A stretch of DNA of 64,000 nt from Lotus japonicus (Eukaryota > Streptophyta > Magnoliopsida > Fabales > Fabaceae): assembly GCF_012489685.1 (NCBI RefSeq), contig NC_080043.1, positions 15,928,223-15,992,222 on the forward strand, written 5' to 3'. Below, in pieces: positions 12,500 to 23,879 of this stretch (its first letter is position 1; the number at the start of each line of letters is the position of its first letter). A program made the position numbers and the translations under genes. The notes under the pieces are model-generated. The model was not told where the DNA came from and searched no databases. It saw only the letters and a list, made by a program, of their open reading frames with translations.

Positions 12500-12519
12500 G
12501 TAGACCCAAGGAGGATTGA

Positions 12520-13115
12520 ATTCAATTCAATTAAATGGTGCTAAAACTTTGAAGGGGTGTTATAATAAAAGCATAATCTTGTGTAGATTCTTCTTTTCTT
12601 CCTCTTTGGCTTTAACTTCACAATTTTTATGCTTATCCTGCGCACCCTCAGCCGTTAACAAGCACCTCCTTTTGTTGTTGTGCACACAAAATACAAACAA
12701 AAAAATGTGCTTGACACTTTGATACAGGGTTGAGTGAGAGGGGGCCCTTTGGTTATTTTTGGTTTTTGCCTTAGTGTGTTGTGTTCTCTATTTGTAGTTT
12801 TGTTCCTTAGAACACTACAAAAGAAACTGCCGACGCTTGGAAAGGAAAGGTGAGGGGTATTATGGGTATAGAGTGAAGGAAAGTTTGTGGAATTGCATGG
12901 TGGTGTTATCCAGTCACCTTCTACCAGACTTCAGGTTCCCACTACTGTCAGTGGTAAGAGAGAGAATGTGTGTGTGTTTGTGTGGATGTAGTGAGAGAAA
13001 CTATGTTAGGTTTTTTTAGACATACTGGACTAACATGCGGGCATTGACTAATTTGCTTTGGCATATGTTTTTAGTAAGCGGTAAATAACTAATTGTAAAA
13101 TATATTGATATTGAT
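12520..13115. other. Upstream flank of the neprosin gene, no other gene seen
   Basis: This stretch holds pyrimidine-rich and GT-rich sequence, including a short TGTGTGTGTTTGTGTGG run near 12968. Short open frames here have no domain, no homology by eye and no splice context, so no gene is called. Confidence 0.4.
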
Positions 13116-13119
13116 TCTA

Positions 13120-13275
13120 CCAACGGATGGTTAGTTCAAGTGATACACGTTTGATTCTTCTTTAAGCAAAGTCTTGGATTCAAGTTTTATGGATAAAAAA
13201 AAACCTCCGTTGGAAGAGTTAACCCCACCATGACGTGGATGTTCCCGACTCGAACATAATTGCCTCCAAAAGAAA
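13120..13275 (+). mobile_element. tRNA-derived SINE, degenerate
   Basis: An A-box-like GGTTAGTTCAAGTGATACAC is followed by a B-box-like CTTGGATTCAAGTT. After it come ACCTCCGTTGG, CCCCACCATGACGTGGATG and CCCGACTCGAA, in the order found in a widespread legume SINE type. No target duplication was recognised, so the edges are approximate. Confidence 0.55.
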
Positions 13276-14508
13276 ACATCCGTCTTGCACCAAAAAATAT
13301 TTTCATTCTCATTAATAATGATCAAACTCTAATTTAGGTTTTTGTTGTTAGACCGGCCAGAATAAAATTGTAAAATATCTACAAAATTTTTAGAATCTGA
13401 ACTAAAAGTAAAAATAGAATTCTATATATAAATACATATAATCGGGAAAGAAATTAATTTTTTTAGGGGTTTAGTTTCGGCCAAATCTATCTCCCTTAGA
13501 TGAATGTTTTGAACGATTAGGATCTTCTTATATTAAAATTTATATCATGTTGAAATTTTTGTTTTTTTTTTATATTTTTTTAACCGATACTTTTATATTT
13601 ATCTCTCCTCATCATATACATTTATATGGTCTCATCATCACCTATATAATAAATATGAAAAGAGACGTAAACACAAAAATTTAAACATGAAAAAGATTGA
13701 GTTACACATAAAAGAATCATTATTTAACCACTACACCACCTTTGTGATTTAGAAACTATGGTAGTTCCCGCTACTATGGATGGGTATAAGGTTCAGATGT
13801 TGAAAGACTGTTTTGTCCTTGGAGTCACGGGATAACATTCCCATTTTTCCTTCTCACTTCCTGTTTTTGTTTTTTTAGTTCTTCTCTCTCTTCCTAGCTA
13901 TTGATGGATAAAAAGGTTGGAAGTGGAAATAATTGAATTCGTGTTTGTTTCCATACTATTGCTTCATGGGTGAATAGACTCGACCTAAAATAAAAGGTTT
14001 TTTTGACCGTGACCTAAAATAAAAGGTTAATTAGACTATATAGGTTAGTTTATTTTGGCTCTTATGATAATTTCTTTACGACATTGATAATGAGGTTTGA
14101 ATCTAATCTCATGTGAATTATTTCTAACCACGAGACGAATCACAGTAGTTTATCTCAAAATGTGTTTTCAATGGAAGGTAAAGGGGCAAAACAATTTTTT
14201 CCCCCTTCCATCTTTAATTGAGCATTCTTACAAGAAATTGTAATACAAAATTTTAAAAACAATATTTATAATCACTTCATAGGAAAAAATGTTCTTTAGA
14301 GAGATCTAACGACATTTATAAGGGATTACATAAACTCTTTTACATATTGTTTAAGAGGTTTCTTTCATGATTAAAAAATATTTTTTACACTAAAAGAATA
14401 AGTCTTCTAGTATTGGCCAAAAGCTTATGTTAAAGAAGAAAACGAGACACAAAAAGGCTTATTTAGTATAGAATCTAAGAAGTGAGGCTAAAAGGCTCCA
14501 AACTAAAA
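13276..14508. other. AT-rich intergenic DNA, no supported feature
   Basis: No open frame with a domain, no clear terminal inverted repeats and no RNA gene could be identified in this stretch. Confidence 0.4.
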
Positions 14509-14514
14509 TATTGT

Positions 14515-15505
14515 GGGTGAAAGGTCACTTTCGTCCCTATTATTTCACGCGTCAGGTATATTAGTCTTTATTCTATGGAAATGTCGCTCGTAGTCCCTGA
14601 TATTGCAAATTGTCAATCACGTTGGTCCCTGCCTCTGCTCCTGTTAGTGAACGTAAACGGGAAGGGTGATTTGACACATTAAGTGCCCAAGTGGACTTGC
14701 CACGTGAATTGGAACGTTGGGGGGGGGAGGGGACTTAGAAGTTTCAATTTAGTCCTTGTGAGCCTTACATGAGAAAAAGAACCCTAGAACAAACCCTAAA
14801 TCCCCAAATTGGAAAACCTTTAATCCTACCACTTTGCTTCTTCCAATCCCGTCGAAATCTAGTGCAGAAACGAAGGGGAGCGAGGATTCAAGTGGTACCT
14901 TGAACCCTATTGTTGATCAAGTCCTCTACAGTAAATGCGGTGAAAGGATTGTGTTGAGGGTTTCTGGAACTAAATGGAACCCAAGAAGACCTTTTAATGC
15001 TTGCTATTTACCTAGGGTAAGTAAATTATTGGCATCCACGCTCTTATGATTCTTCTTCTTCAGCGCTCTTCTCCAGCAGCACCGACAACACCTCTAACTT
15101 CGCCTACGTGCTCTAGCTCTTCCTCTTCAACGCTCTTCTCCAGCAAGCTTGGACTCTTCAACCTTGGTCTCTTCTTGCGTCTCAGAGGGTTGAAGTTCAA
15201 AGGTTTGAGTTTGGTATGGATTACGTTAACTGGTGTATGATGAAGGTGGCAAGGACTTTTTTGCCAACTTAAGGACCAACCAACAAGTGACACATAGTAG
15301 GGACTTGTTTGCCAATAAGTTTATTTTGGGGAGAAACTGACCAGATCCATGTGGCAAGTCCACTGGACACTTAATTAACGTGCCAAATCACCCTTCCCGT
15401 TAATGTTCACTAACAGGAGCATAAGGACTAAAAAGTAGTACAAATGTCTCTTGGACCATGCATAAGGACTAAAAAATAGTAAAAAATGTCGCTTAGACCG
15501 TTATG
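14515..15505. mobile_element. Decayed inverted-repeat (MULE-like) element carrying a gene fragment
   Basis: Arms at about 14634-14706 and 15344-15422 are inverted copies: TGCTCCTGTTAGTGAACGTA and AACGGGAAGGGTGATTTG on the left have complements CAAATCACCCTTCCCGTT and TGTTCACTAACAGGAGCA on the right. The outer left part continues with REGULAR 'gtccct' motifs to about GGGTGAAAGGTCACTTTCG at 14516. The outer right end is rearranged: a block of about 40 bases starting CATAAGGACTAAAAA is present twice. Terminal bases and target duplication could not be fixed. The interior carries the zinc-finger fragment at 14834-15049. Confidence 0.6.
14834..15017 (+). pseudogene. GRF-type zinc-finger gene fragment inside the inverted-repeat element
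   Basis: The frame opens with a Ser-rich stretch and then reads SKCGERIVLRVSGTKWNPRR followed by PFNACYLPR. The order C-G, basic-hydrophobic stretch, S-x-T-x-x-NP-x-R-x-F-x-x-C is that of the plant GRF zinc finger, a small domain in many short proteins, often carried by Mutator-like elements. One of the usual cysteines near the start appears as Ser/Lys context, so the finger may be damaged. The motif is cut at CCTAGG followed by GTAAGTAAA, a good splice donor near 15016, so this looks like the first exon of a longer gene. Downstream exons are not recognisable. A likely 5' leader with AACCCTAAATCCCC lies just upstream. Confidence 0.5.
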
Positions 15506-15877
15506 ACAAAATTTTTTATTAATATCTAGATATGTCTTCCTAATTTATAAGTTAAAAAGTTTTATTTAAAAAAAAATTATTAAAAAAAAATAACTATTAA
15601 AATTTATCCGTAAATAATATCGCCCGTGTGCACTACTAGTACAAGCTGAAAACTTGGTCTTAAGTAAGTTTGAAGTTTCTAGCAGTATGACGTAGTGAGA
15701 GCTTTTCCCCAAGATCCTCTTGGTTTTCTACCCTACGTGGGCCTAGATCTACCCTCTGTGGCTTTCCTCTTTCTTCGACTAGTCACTATCTTTTCCCCTA
15801 CCCTTCAAACCAACTTTCCTTTTCACTGACGTTGTCAGATCCACTTTTTCTCGCCTTAAATTTCTCTCATTACTTCT

Positions 15878-17410
15878 ATGGAGCGTAATCCAAACATTAT
15901 CCTTACGGGAGAGGAATCAGAACCTCTTCTGGTTCCAGAAATTGACGATGAGATCAGCCCTGAACGCCCTCCAGAGTTTTGGCTGGTGGGTAAGGTGTTT
16001 ACTCAAAATGGTTTTAACACTCGAGCCTTCAAAACCACCATGGCTCAAGCGTGGAAGGTGAAGCACAGTGTTGAGATCCGGGAAGCTGGAAAGAACCTCT
16101 TTACCTTCCGCTTCTTCGACGAACGAGATCGTTCGTGGGTTCTGAAACAGGGTCCTTGGTCCTTCAATCGCTCCCTGATCGTGTTGCAGATCTTAGACCC
16201 ACATAAAAATCCCTCAGAGGTGGTGCTCGATCGGACCCCCTTTTGGATTAGGGTTCATGATCTTCCCCTAGCACTTCGAACGGAGTCAATAGCAAAGTCG
16301 ATTGGTGATTCTCTTGGAGGATATATAGGATGGGACAAAAACGAGGATAATCGGCTAGGACTTTTCCTCCGATTCAGAGCTTGGATCAAGATCTCCTGCC
16401 CTCTTCGCCGGAGTACTGTCATCGCTAGACCAGGGAGGGAACCAATCAAAGTTTGGTTCTAGTATGAACGTCTTGGCAACTTCTGTTATGTGTGTGGTGG
16501 TCTCGACCATGTTCTGAAGGACTGTGCTAATTTTGCTGGAGATGAGGATGAGGAAGGTAGTCAAGACTTCCCCTACGGTGCGTGGATTCACGCTCCTCCC
16601 CTGCGCTCTAATGTGGTTTCCGGACTTCGCGGGGAGGTCTCAAATTCTGGAGTTAACTACCCGAGTAATAACCCCCAGGAGCTGGCAGTCCTTTCAGTTC
16701 CTAAGCAAAACGAGGGTGGTAGCAGGAAGGAAGCGACGGTGTCAGTTGATGCTCTGGTGTCGACACTCGCCAGGGTTAATGTTGAAGAAAGTGTGGGTAT
16801 GGGGTCCCTTCCCCAAACTTGTTGTTCTCCGGCAGTATTAGGAGCGAATACCGATCCCTCTTCCACCCAGGGTGAGAGGGTAATGTCTAAGGCCATTAAC
16901 CAGAATGGTAATGTTAACTCAAAAGCTCCAGGCTCGTCTGAGAAGGAAATAGTTGCCCCTACAACTGATCTGAATGAGGTTGTGATTTCTCAATCTACAG
17001 TTGTCTCTGAGGTGGAGAAGGAGGCATAATTGACTAGGAGTTTCTCCTTTGGTCATGATAGTCATGTTGTGGGGATTCAAGAGGAGGTTGTGGTGCCAGT
17101 GTTCCACTTTGAATATGGACCGGAAGCTAATACCAAAGCTTCCTCAGTGGAGTCCAAAAAGAGTGTGGATTGCGCGGACCCTGAGGAGAAGAGCATGGGG
17201 ACAAAAGTCCAAGGAAGTAAGTGGAAGAAAAGGGCCAGGGGGAGCAAGGCTGTTTCTTCAATTTCAGTGTCTTATGGGTCTCCAAAAAGAAAGAGTTACC
17301 AGATGGATGATCCTATGGTTCTTGATGACAATGAGACTGAAGTTCCTCTGAAAACATTCTGTGATGTTCAAACGGTGGAGGCTGGTGATCAGCCCCGCCG
17401 ACAGCCATGA
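15878..17410 (+). pseudogene. LINE ORF1 (DUF4283 plus CCHC knuckle), two premature stops
   Basis: ORF1 encodes the RNA-binding chaperone that coats LINE RNA. Residues about 30-150 match the DUF4283 domain (AWKVKHSVEIREAGKNLFTF, then WVLKQGPWSFNRSLIVLQ, then PFWIRVHDLPLALRT). This is followed after the first stop by a zinc knuckle CYVCGGLDHVLKDC (about 16487-16528). A long Ser/Glu-rich tail completes it. In-frame TAG at 16460-16462 and TAA at 17027-17029 break the frame; reading otherwise stays in one phase from 15878 to the TGA at 17408-17410. That terminal TGA overlaps the ORF2 start as ATGA. Confidence 0.88.
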
Positions 17411-20400
17411 AAATCTTAGCTTGGAACTGTCATGGACTAGGGGGTTCATGAGCAGTTAGGGCCTTGACAAGGCTCTCTCTTAAAAATAAACCCCAAATTG
17501 TCTTCCTAATCGAGACTAGAAGTCATGTTTCTGATTTTGATAGAGTTAAAAGTTCTACTGGTTTTGATTGTTGTCTTGTCATGGATTGTTCAGGTACAGG
17601 TAGAAGGAAGTCTGGAGGAGTTGCTATCTTATGGATGAGTAATTTTGATGTGAGCCTTCTTTCATGTTCGTCTAATCATATTAGTGTTGAAGTCACTGAC
17701 GAATGGGATCAGAAGTGGTGTCTCTCAGGTGTTTATGGCTTCCCCGAGGAAGTGAATAAACCTCACACACTTGATTTGATTCGAAACCTGAAATCCCAAT
17801 ATCAGGGCAAATGGATTTGTGTTGGAGACTTTAATTTGATTTGTGATTCCTCTGAAAAAAGGGGGGACGACCTGCTAATGTGGTGCAGATGGGGCTCTTC
17901 AGAGATGTTCTTGATGAGTGTGGTCTTTATGATATGGGTTTTAGTGGGTTTCCTTTCACCTGGGATAACGGCAGAGAAGGAGACCAGAACATTAAGGAGC
18001 GTTTGGACAGATGTTTAGCAAATATGGAATTTTCTGCTTCCTTCCCCTCAGTTCAGGTGAAACATATGGGAAATTATGGGTCAGACCATTCTGTTCTGGC
18101 AGTTTCTTGGCAACATGTGCTTGATCAGCGAGAACCCAATGCTCAAAAAAAGAGACCTTTCCGCTTTGAGCAAACTTGGACAGATTCTGAGGAGTGTGAA
18201 CAGTTAATACATGGAACTTGGTTCATACCTGGTGCTAGTTGCATTGAGAGAATCCAAGTTGTACAAGAGGTTCTAGTGCCATTTGCAAAAGAGAAAGGCA
18301 ATCTACAGAGATCGATTGACCGAAAAGAAAAAGAGTTGCTGAAGCTAGAACAGGGACCTGCCACTAACGAGAACTTGAGCAAGAAAAAGATAGTGCAAAA
18401 AGAATTTGATGAGTTACTAAAGACTGAAGAAGTCTACTGGAGGCAGAGGTCAAGGGCTTTATGGTTAAAAGAGGGTGACAAAAACACTAAATTTTTTCAC
18501 AAAAAGGCTTCACAACGCCAGAAGCATAATTGCATCAAGAAAATCTTAAATGAAAATGGTGAGTGGGTTTTTGGGGATTCAGTTGTTGAAAAGGTTGTTC
18601 AAAATCACTTCCAGCTGGTTTTCTCCTCAGATAATCCTCAAAACATCCCAAATATTTTCCAAAAAGTGAGACATAAGTTGGGTCCAGGTATGATTGAGCT
18701 TATGGCTGGCCCCTACAGCAGTCAGGAGGTCAAGAATGCAATTGATCAAATGCATCCGCTAAAATCTCCAGGCCCGGACGGACTACCAGCACCATTTTAC
18801 CATCATTACTGGGAGCTGGTTGGTACTTCTGTAACTGACTTGGTGCTGAATGTGTTAAATGATGGCAGGGAGGTCTCAGATATAAATGAAACTTTCATTT
18901 GTCTCATCCCTAAAATTTCAAAACCCCAATCCCCCAAAGATCTGCGCCCTATAAGTCTGTGTAATGTGCTGATGAAAATTGTGACTAAGTTTATTGCCAA
19001 TAGGCTCAAAAGCATCCTGCCTTTGCTTGTTGGAGAAACCCAAAGTGCTTTCATTCCTGGGAGACTTATCACAGACAATGCTTTGATTGGCATGGAAGTT
19101 TTTCATTATATGAAAAAGATGAAGAAGGGTAAAAAAGGGTGGATAGCTCTTAAGCTTGACATGTCGAAGGCCTATGATAGGATTGAATGGGCGTTTCTAA
19201 GGGGAGTCTTGGAGGCAATGAATTTCCCTACATCTTTTGTGGACCTGGTTTTAAGGTGCATTACTTCTGTCCGGTATGTTATTCTCCTTAATGGGGAACT
19301 GAGGGAGTGGTTTTCTCCTCAGCGAGGGCTCCGCCAAGGAGACCCGATCTCACCGTATCTGTTTATCCTATGCGCTGAAGTGTTTGCAGGTCTGATTGAG
19401 GAACAAGTTGGTTTGGGGAGGCTTCATGGTATTAAAATTGCAAGGGACGCCCCCCAAATTTCTCATCTTTTTTTCGCCGATGACAGCCTTTTATTTATGA
19501 GAGCTAATATGGCAGAAGCTGATCAGATCTTGGCCACTATTAATGCATACGAGGCAGCCTCTGGACAAAGAGTAAACTTTGAAAAAATAGAGTTATCTTT
19601 CAGCCAAAATGTTCCCGAACAGTTAAGTACACAAATCCGGAATAGGTTGGATGTAAAGGTTGTGGAAACTCATGATAGGTATCTTGGTTTACCAACTATA
19701 ATAGGAAGATCTAAAAAGGCTGTTTTTGTAAAGGTGCAAGAGAGGATGCTGAGGAAACTTAAAGGATGGAAAGAAAAGTTCTTATCTAGAGCAGGGAAGG
19801 AAGTGCTTCTTAAAGCTGTTGCACAAGCCATCCCCTCTTACATTATGAGCTGTTTCAAGTTGCCTGATGGAATCTGCGACACAATGGCTTCCCTCATGTC
19901 TAATTTTTGGTGGGGTCAAAAGCAATCTGAGAAAAAAATTCACTGGATGAGCTGGTCTAAATTATGTCTTCCTAAACATTGTGGAGGATTGGGTTTCCGG
20001 GATTTCAAAAGCTTCAATGAGGCACTCTTGGCTAAACAAGTTTGGAGACTAGTGCAAAACAAAGACTCCTTGGTTTATAAGTGTCTAAAGGCTCGGTATT
20101 TTCCTCGCTCCTCTATTCTTCATGCCTCAGTGGGGTATCGACCTAGCTTCTCTTGGAGAAGCATCTGTGCTGCAATAGGAATTATCAAGGATGAGTCTGT
20201 TTGGAAACTAGGCAATGGGAAGTCAGTCTCCATTTGGGGAGACCCTTGGTTGTCTGGTGCTGGTTCTAGAAAAGTCCTCAGCTCTGTACAAGAGCTCCCT
20301 TCAACTGCCAAAGTAGAAGAACTCATTGACTATGAGGGAAGATGCTGGAAAGCACCTCTAGTGGATCGAGTCTTTCATCCCATTGAGGCAGAGAGAGTGA

Positions 20401-21493
20401 AGAGTATTCCTCTGACTTGGGCTGATAGGGAAGATATTTTCATTTGGAAACATAACGTTAATGGCATTTACTCGGTCAAGACGGCATACTCAGTGCTCAT
20501 GCAAAAGAAACTCTCGAGGATGGCTTCCTCTTCTGCTACCAGACCCGACTGCAATTTTGTTTGGAGATTGAAAATCCCAAAAAAGGTGCAACACTTTATG
20601 TATAGGTTGTTGAATAATTCAATCTCGTGTCAACACAATATGAAGAAGAGGGGTATAAAGATGGATCCGTGGTGTCCTCTCTGTGGTGAGAATGTTGAAG
20701 AGTCCCCTTCTCATCTTTTTCTGAGTTGTCATTGGTATAGACAAGTTTGGTAATCCTCAGGTTTAGCTATAAGAACAGGGGATATAAATGATGATGTTAC
20801 TGTGTGGCTGCTACAATTAAGAGAACAACTATCCTTTGATTTAATGGACCAGGTTGCAATGATATGTTGGAGCATTTGGAAGTCTCGAAATGATAGTGTT
20901 TTTCACAAGGTCGAGCCAAATTCAAGGAGAGCCATAATGCTTGCGGATAACATGAGAAGTGATTGGTTGCGCCATCAAGAGAAGAAAGGAAGAGCAGCTG
21001 CTGGAAACGCTAAACCATCGTGGGCCCCCCTACAGGATCAATGAAACTTAATTTCGATGCCGGTTGGGCTGGGTCTAAGGGAATGGGGTTTGGTCTTGTT
21101 GTCAGAGATAGTCTGGGTGCCTTCCAAGTGGCTGCAGCTCACTACGAGGATGTTAGATTGGATCCTCTGATGGCTGAAGCAGTTTGTCTTAGATGGGCTC
21201 TGAACTTAGCAACTAATTGGAACCTTGACAACATGGTAGTCTCCTCCGATTGTCAGCAACTGGTGAAGGCTTTTCTTAGTCTAAATGAGTTTCCCTCCTT
21301 GAAAAACATTCTATTAGATTGTTTACATTTAGTAGAGAGCCTTAGTTCCTTTTCTCTGGTTTTTGAGTATAGACAAACCAATAGAGTTGCTCATGCTTTA
21401 GCTGCTGAAAGTCATTTGTACAAAGACTGTGAATGGTGGGGTAACCCCCATGTGGGAATCCTATTACACCTGGCAGCAGATTTTCCTAATTAA
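17407..21493 (+). pseudogene. LINE ORF2 (endonuclease, reverse transcriptase, RNase H), inactivated
   Basis: ORF2 starts MKILAWNCHGLG at 17407, the usual opening of the APE-type endonuclease domain. An in-frame TGA at 17449-17451 sits where related proteins usually have an Arg codon; CGA to TGA is the expected result of CpG methylation decay. The frame shifts within the G6 run at 17861-17866. From there 17865-20750 is open for over 950 codons. It contains the end of the endonuclease (GSDHSVLAV), the reverse transcriptase (KSPGPDGLP, LKLDMSKAYDRIEW, GLRQGDPISPYLF, and the catalytic FADD near 19473-19484) and the zf-RVT motif CPLCGENVEESPSHLFLSC. A TAA at 20751-20753 interrupts, then a shift at the C-run 21025-21030 leads into the RNase H-like domain (LNFDAGW, MAEAVCLRWAL, SSDCQQLV, NRVAHALA), ending at 21493. 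Confidence 0.92.
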
Positions 21494-21533
21494 TGAAAGT
21501 AGCTTTTTGAGTTAAAAAAAAAAGTAAGTTTGA

Positions 21534-22080
21534 TATACATTGACTTTTGGATAAGGAATTCATAAAAGGGAAGTTATTATATGTTGCTATATTTGATGAA
21601 TTGATTAGTATAGATTATAGACTGATTAATTATATTTGTGTTTATTTCAAAAATAAATAAATTATATTAGTGTCCATTTTAGCTTATGATGACTTTGACT
21701 TTATGAAAATAAACCTACCGGTAAATTAAGCGTAACTCAGCCGGTATCTAAACCAAGTGGATGTCAAGTAGCTGTGCAAGTCCGATTTCCCACACATTTC
21801 TATAGTTAAATTATTACAAAAGTTTTTATAAAAAGCAGGGTAACCCTTAATTCTTAAAACTGTTATTGGGTTGAGTTATGTCTCTCAAATTCCACGCTCT
21901 AAATATCCAACCCTGTGTGTGAAAGGTGTGTTACAAATCTCACATTGGCTAAAAATGTAACATATATAGCCTTTATAACGAGTCGTAGGTCCATTTCAAA
22001 CTCTTGAGACCTTTTGCGTTGAGATATGTGTCTTTCAAATTCGAATAAAATGAGAAAAACGAGAAAGAATACAAATATTT
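21534..22080. other. AT-rich flank of the LINE, no gene
   Basis: This stretch contains short fragments such as GCGTAACTCAGCCGGTA that resemble repeat debris. No open frame or element ends could be supported. Confidence 0.35.
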
Positions 22081-22920
22081 TGGATTGTGTTTACGGTGAT
22101 ATTTGGTAAACAAACATTCTCAAAATTCAACTGGAAAAAGTTTAAGATTAAGGGGTTCTTTTAGGAAAACGTCTTGCCAAAGTGTTGTGTGTGGAATGTG
22201 ATTTTCGACAAACAAGTATCAAGGGTTGAGTTTGTAACTTAAACAGATATTCAAGAGGGCTGGAAACTGGATTTCATTAAACAAAGGGCAAAGTACAAAG
22301 AAAGTCGAAAAACTGGAAATTACATCAAGTAAAGAAAATCGACAGGAATTCAAATGAACGGAATAACAAGTTTGAAAGCATTAAACGCAGGAATGGTAAA
22401 TGACTGGTTCTGCAGCATACTCCTTCATGATCACGTTAGGCTCCTGGAGTCTCTTTGATGCGGACATATGAGCTTTTTAGTGAGTTTTTGGAGTTGAGTT
22501 GGGAACCTTTTCTTCTGAATGATCTTCTCCTATTTATAGCACTTCATTGTCTCATACGTCCTTGGCGGTTTTCTTTTCTGCTGGATGAATTGGTGGGCTT
22601 GGTGATCCACGATCTCTTACTTGCTCCAGAAGCTTCTTGCATCGTGGGGGAGGGGTGTACTTTAACCGCTTGCCTGCATCGTGGGTGGCCATCGTGGGTG
22701 AAGGCACACGCTTTCAACCGTCTCCGTTGCAACGTTGCAATCGTGGGTACATGCACGTGCTAGTAACTGCCAGCTTTTCACGTAACTGCTTCGAGCATCA
22801 TGTTTGTCGAATTCTGTCATCAACTTAACTTATATTTTCCTAGTTTCTCCGGAGCCAAATTTCGACAAGCTTATGTCGATAAACCTTAAGCCAAATTTTG
22901 GGTTAACAGATTGTAAGTTC
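22081..22920. repeat. Unassigned block with ATCGTGGG repeats
   Basis: This block is richer in G+C than its surroundings and contains ATCGTGGG(T/G) five times between 22640 and 22750. Its edges carry related strings, TTTTCGACAAACAAG near 22201 and TTTCGACAAGCTTATGTCGA near 22860. It might be a solo LTR or an LTR remnant, but TG/CA ends and a 5-bp duplication could not be fixed. Open frames here are not gene-like. Confidence 0.3.
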
Positions 22921-23879
22921 GGAAATTTTTAAAAATTAAAATTAGTTTTCACTTGGACTTTTAGGTTTAAGTTTATCCTAGTTTACAAATTTTATTTTTG
23001 ACTAGGTGGAGAGTATGAAGTGGCTACGGTGGCTAAAGCCTAAAGGTATCAGGCAGTAATGGTTGTGGTAGAAAATAGAGATCGATGAGACACATATTTT
23101 AAACTATATATAAACTATTAATAAATATTTAAGAAAAAAACTGTCCTAAAATATATAGTTTCAATTGTGAGTTAAATATATGTACGGAAAAAATGAGTTA
23201 AATATAATTTCAAATGGCCAAATATGATTTTTTTGTTAATTTTGAAATTAATAGTTTGACATAACGAAGGGATTGCAAATAAAAAAGAATGAATGAGTCG
23301 TAATGATTTATCTTCCTTGAATTTGTTTAAAACCGAGCGGTCGTGAGTATGTTTGGAATTGAGTTGAGAAGTCTTAGCAAAAAATCATGTTGGAATAGAA
23401 GCTACCAAGAGTAGCTTTTGAAGATTAGAATCGATCCTAGCTTATTGGCACACATCGATCCAAACAAAAAAAATTAGTCATGCAATAGCTTCTAAATTGA
23501 AAACTTTGAGTCCCCTTCATGGCATGCATACGGTGAATGAAGAGAAAAAAAAAATCTAGACTCTCATAGTCTCATTTGTATCCTTGCGAAGCATGCAATT
23601 CCATTGAGTCCAAGTGAAAAGAACCTTTTCAAAATGACTACGGTACAAAACCCTATGTCAACAAAAAAAAAATAGATATGCATTTTGCATATCGTAATAA
23701 ATATCTAAGTCCGTGACATGATGTCCATGTGAATATTAGGGGGAGGACCATCCTGGTTTTTGGTTAACTTAATCCATCACAAACGCTCAACGATAGAGTT
23801 AGCTTTGGAAATATCATTCTCAAGTAGGTTATAAGTGAACATAGTATGCAAAATACGCTACAACGGCCCATAAAGGAGC
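22921..23879. other. AT-rich intergenic DNA, no supported feature
   Basis: No open frame with recognisable domains and no clear element termini were identified in this stretch. Confidence 0.35.

Larger units (their letters stand above)
15674..21523 (+). mobile_element. Full-length L1-type LINE with target duplication and poly-A tail
   Basis: The element is flanked by a perfect direct repeat AAGTAAGTTTGA at 15662-15673 and 21522-21533 (the first two bases overlap the tail). It ends in a run of ten A at 21514-21523. Length is about 5.85 kb, with a leader of about 200 bp, ORF1 and ORF2, the plan of plant L1 elements. A short tail and intact duplication point to full-length insertion by target-primed reverse transcription. 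The copy is dead: ORF1 has two in-frame stops, and ORF2 has an early TGA, a G-run frameshift, a late TAA and a C-run frameshift. Confidence 0.92.

Noticed and set aside
16255..17107. Minus-strand and alternate-frame open frames inside LINE ORF1
   Set aside because: They are shadows of the ORF1 coding sequence on the other strand or in other frames.
22455..22763. 102-codon open frame in the GC-richer block
   Set aside because: No domain or splice context, and the opposite strand is also open. The ATCGTGGG repeats explain the composition.
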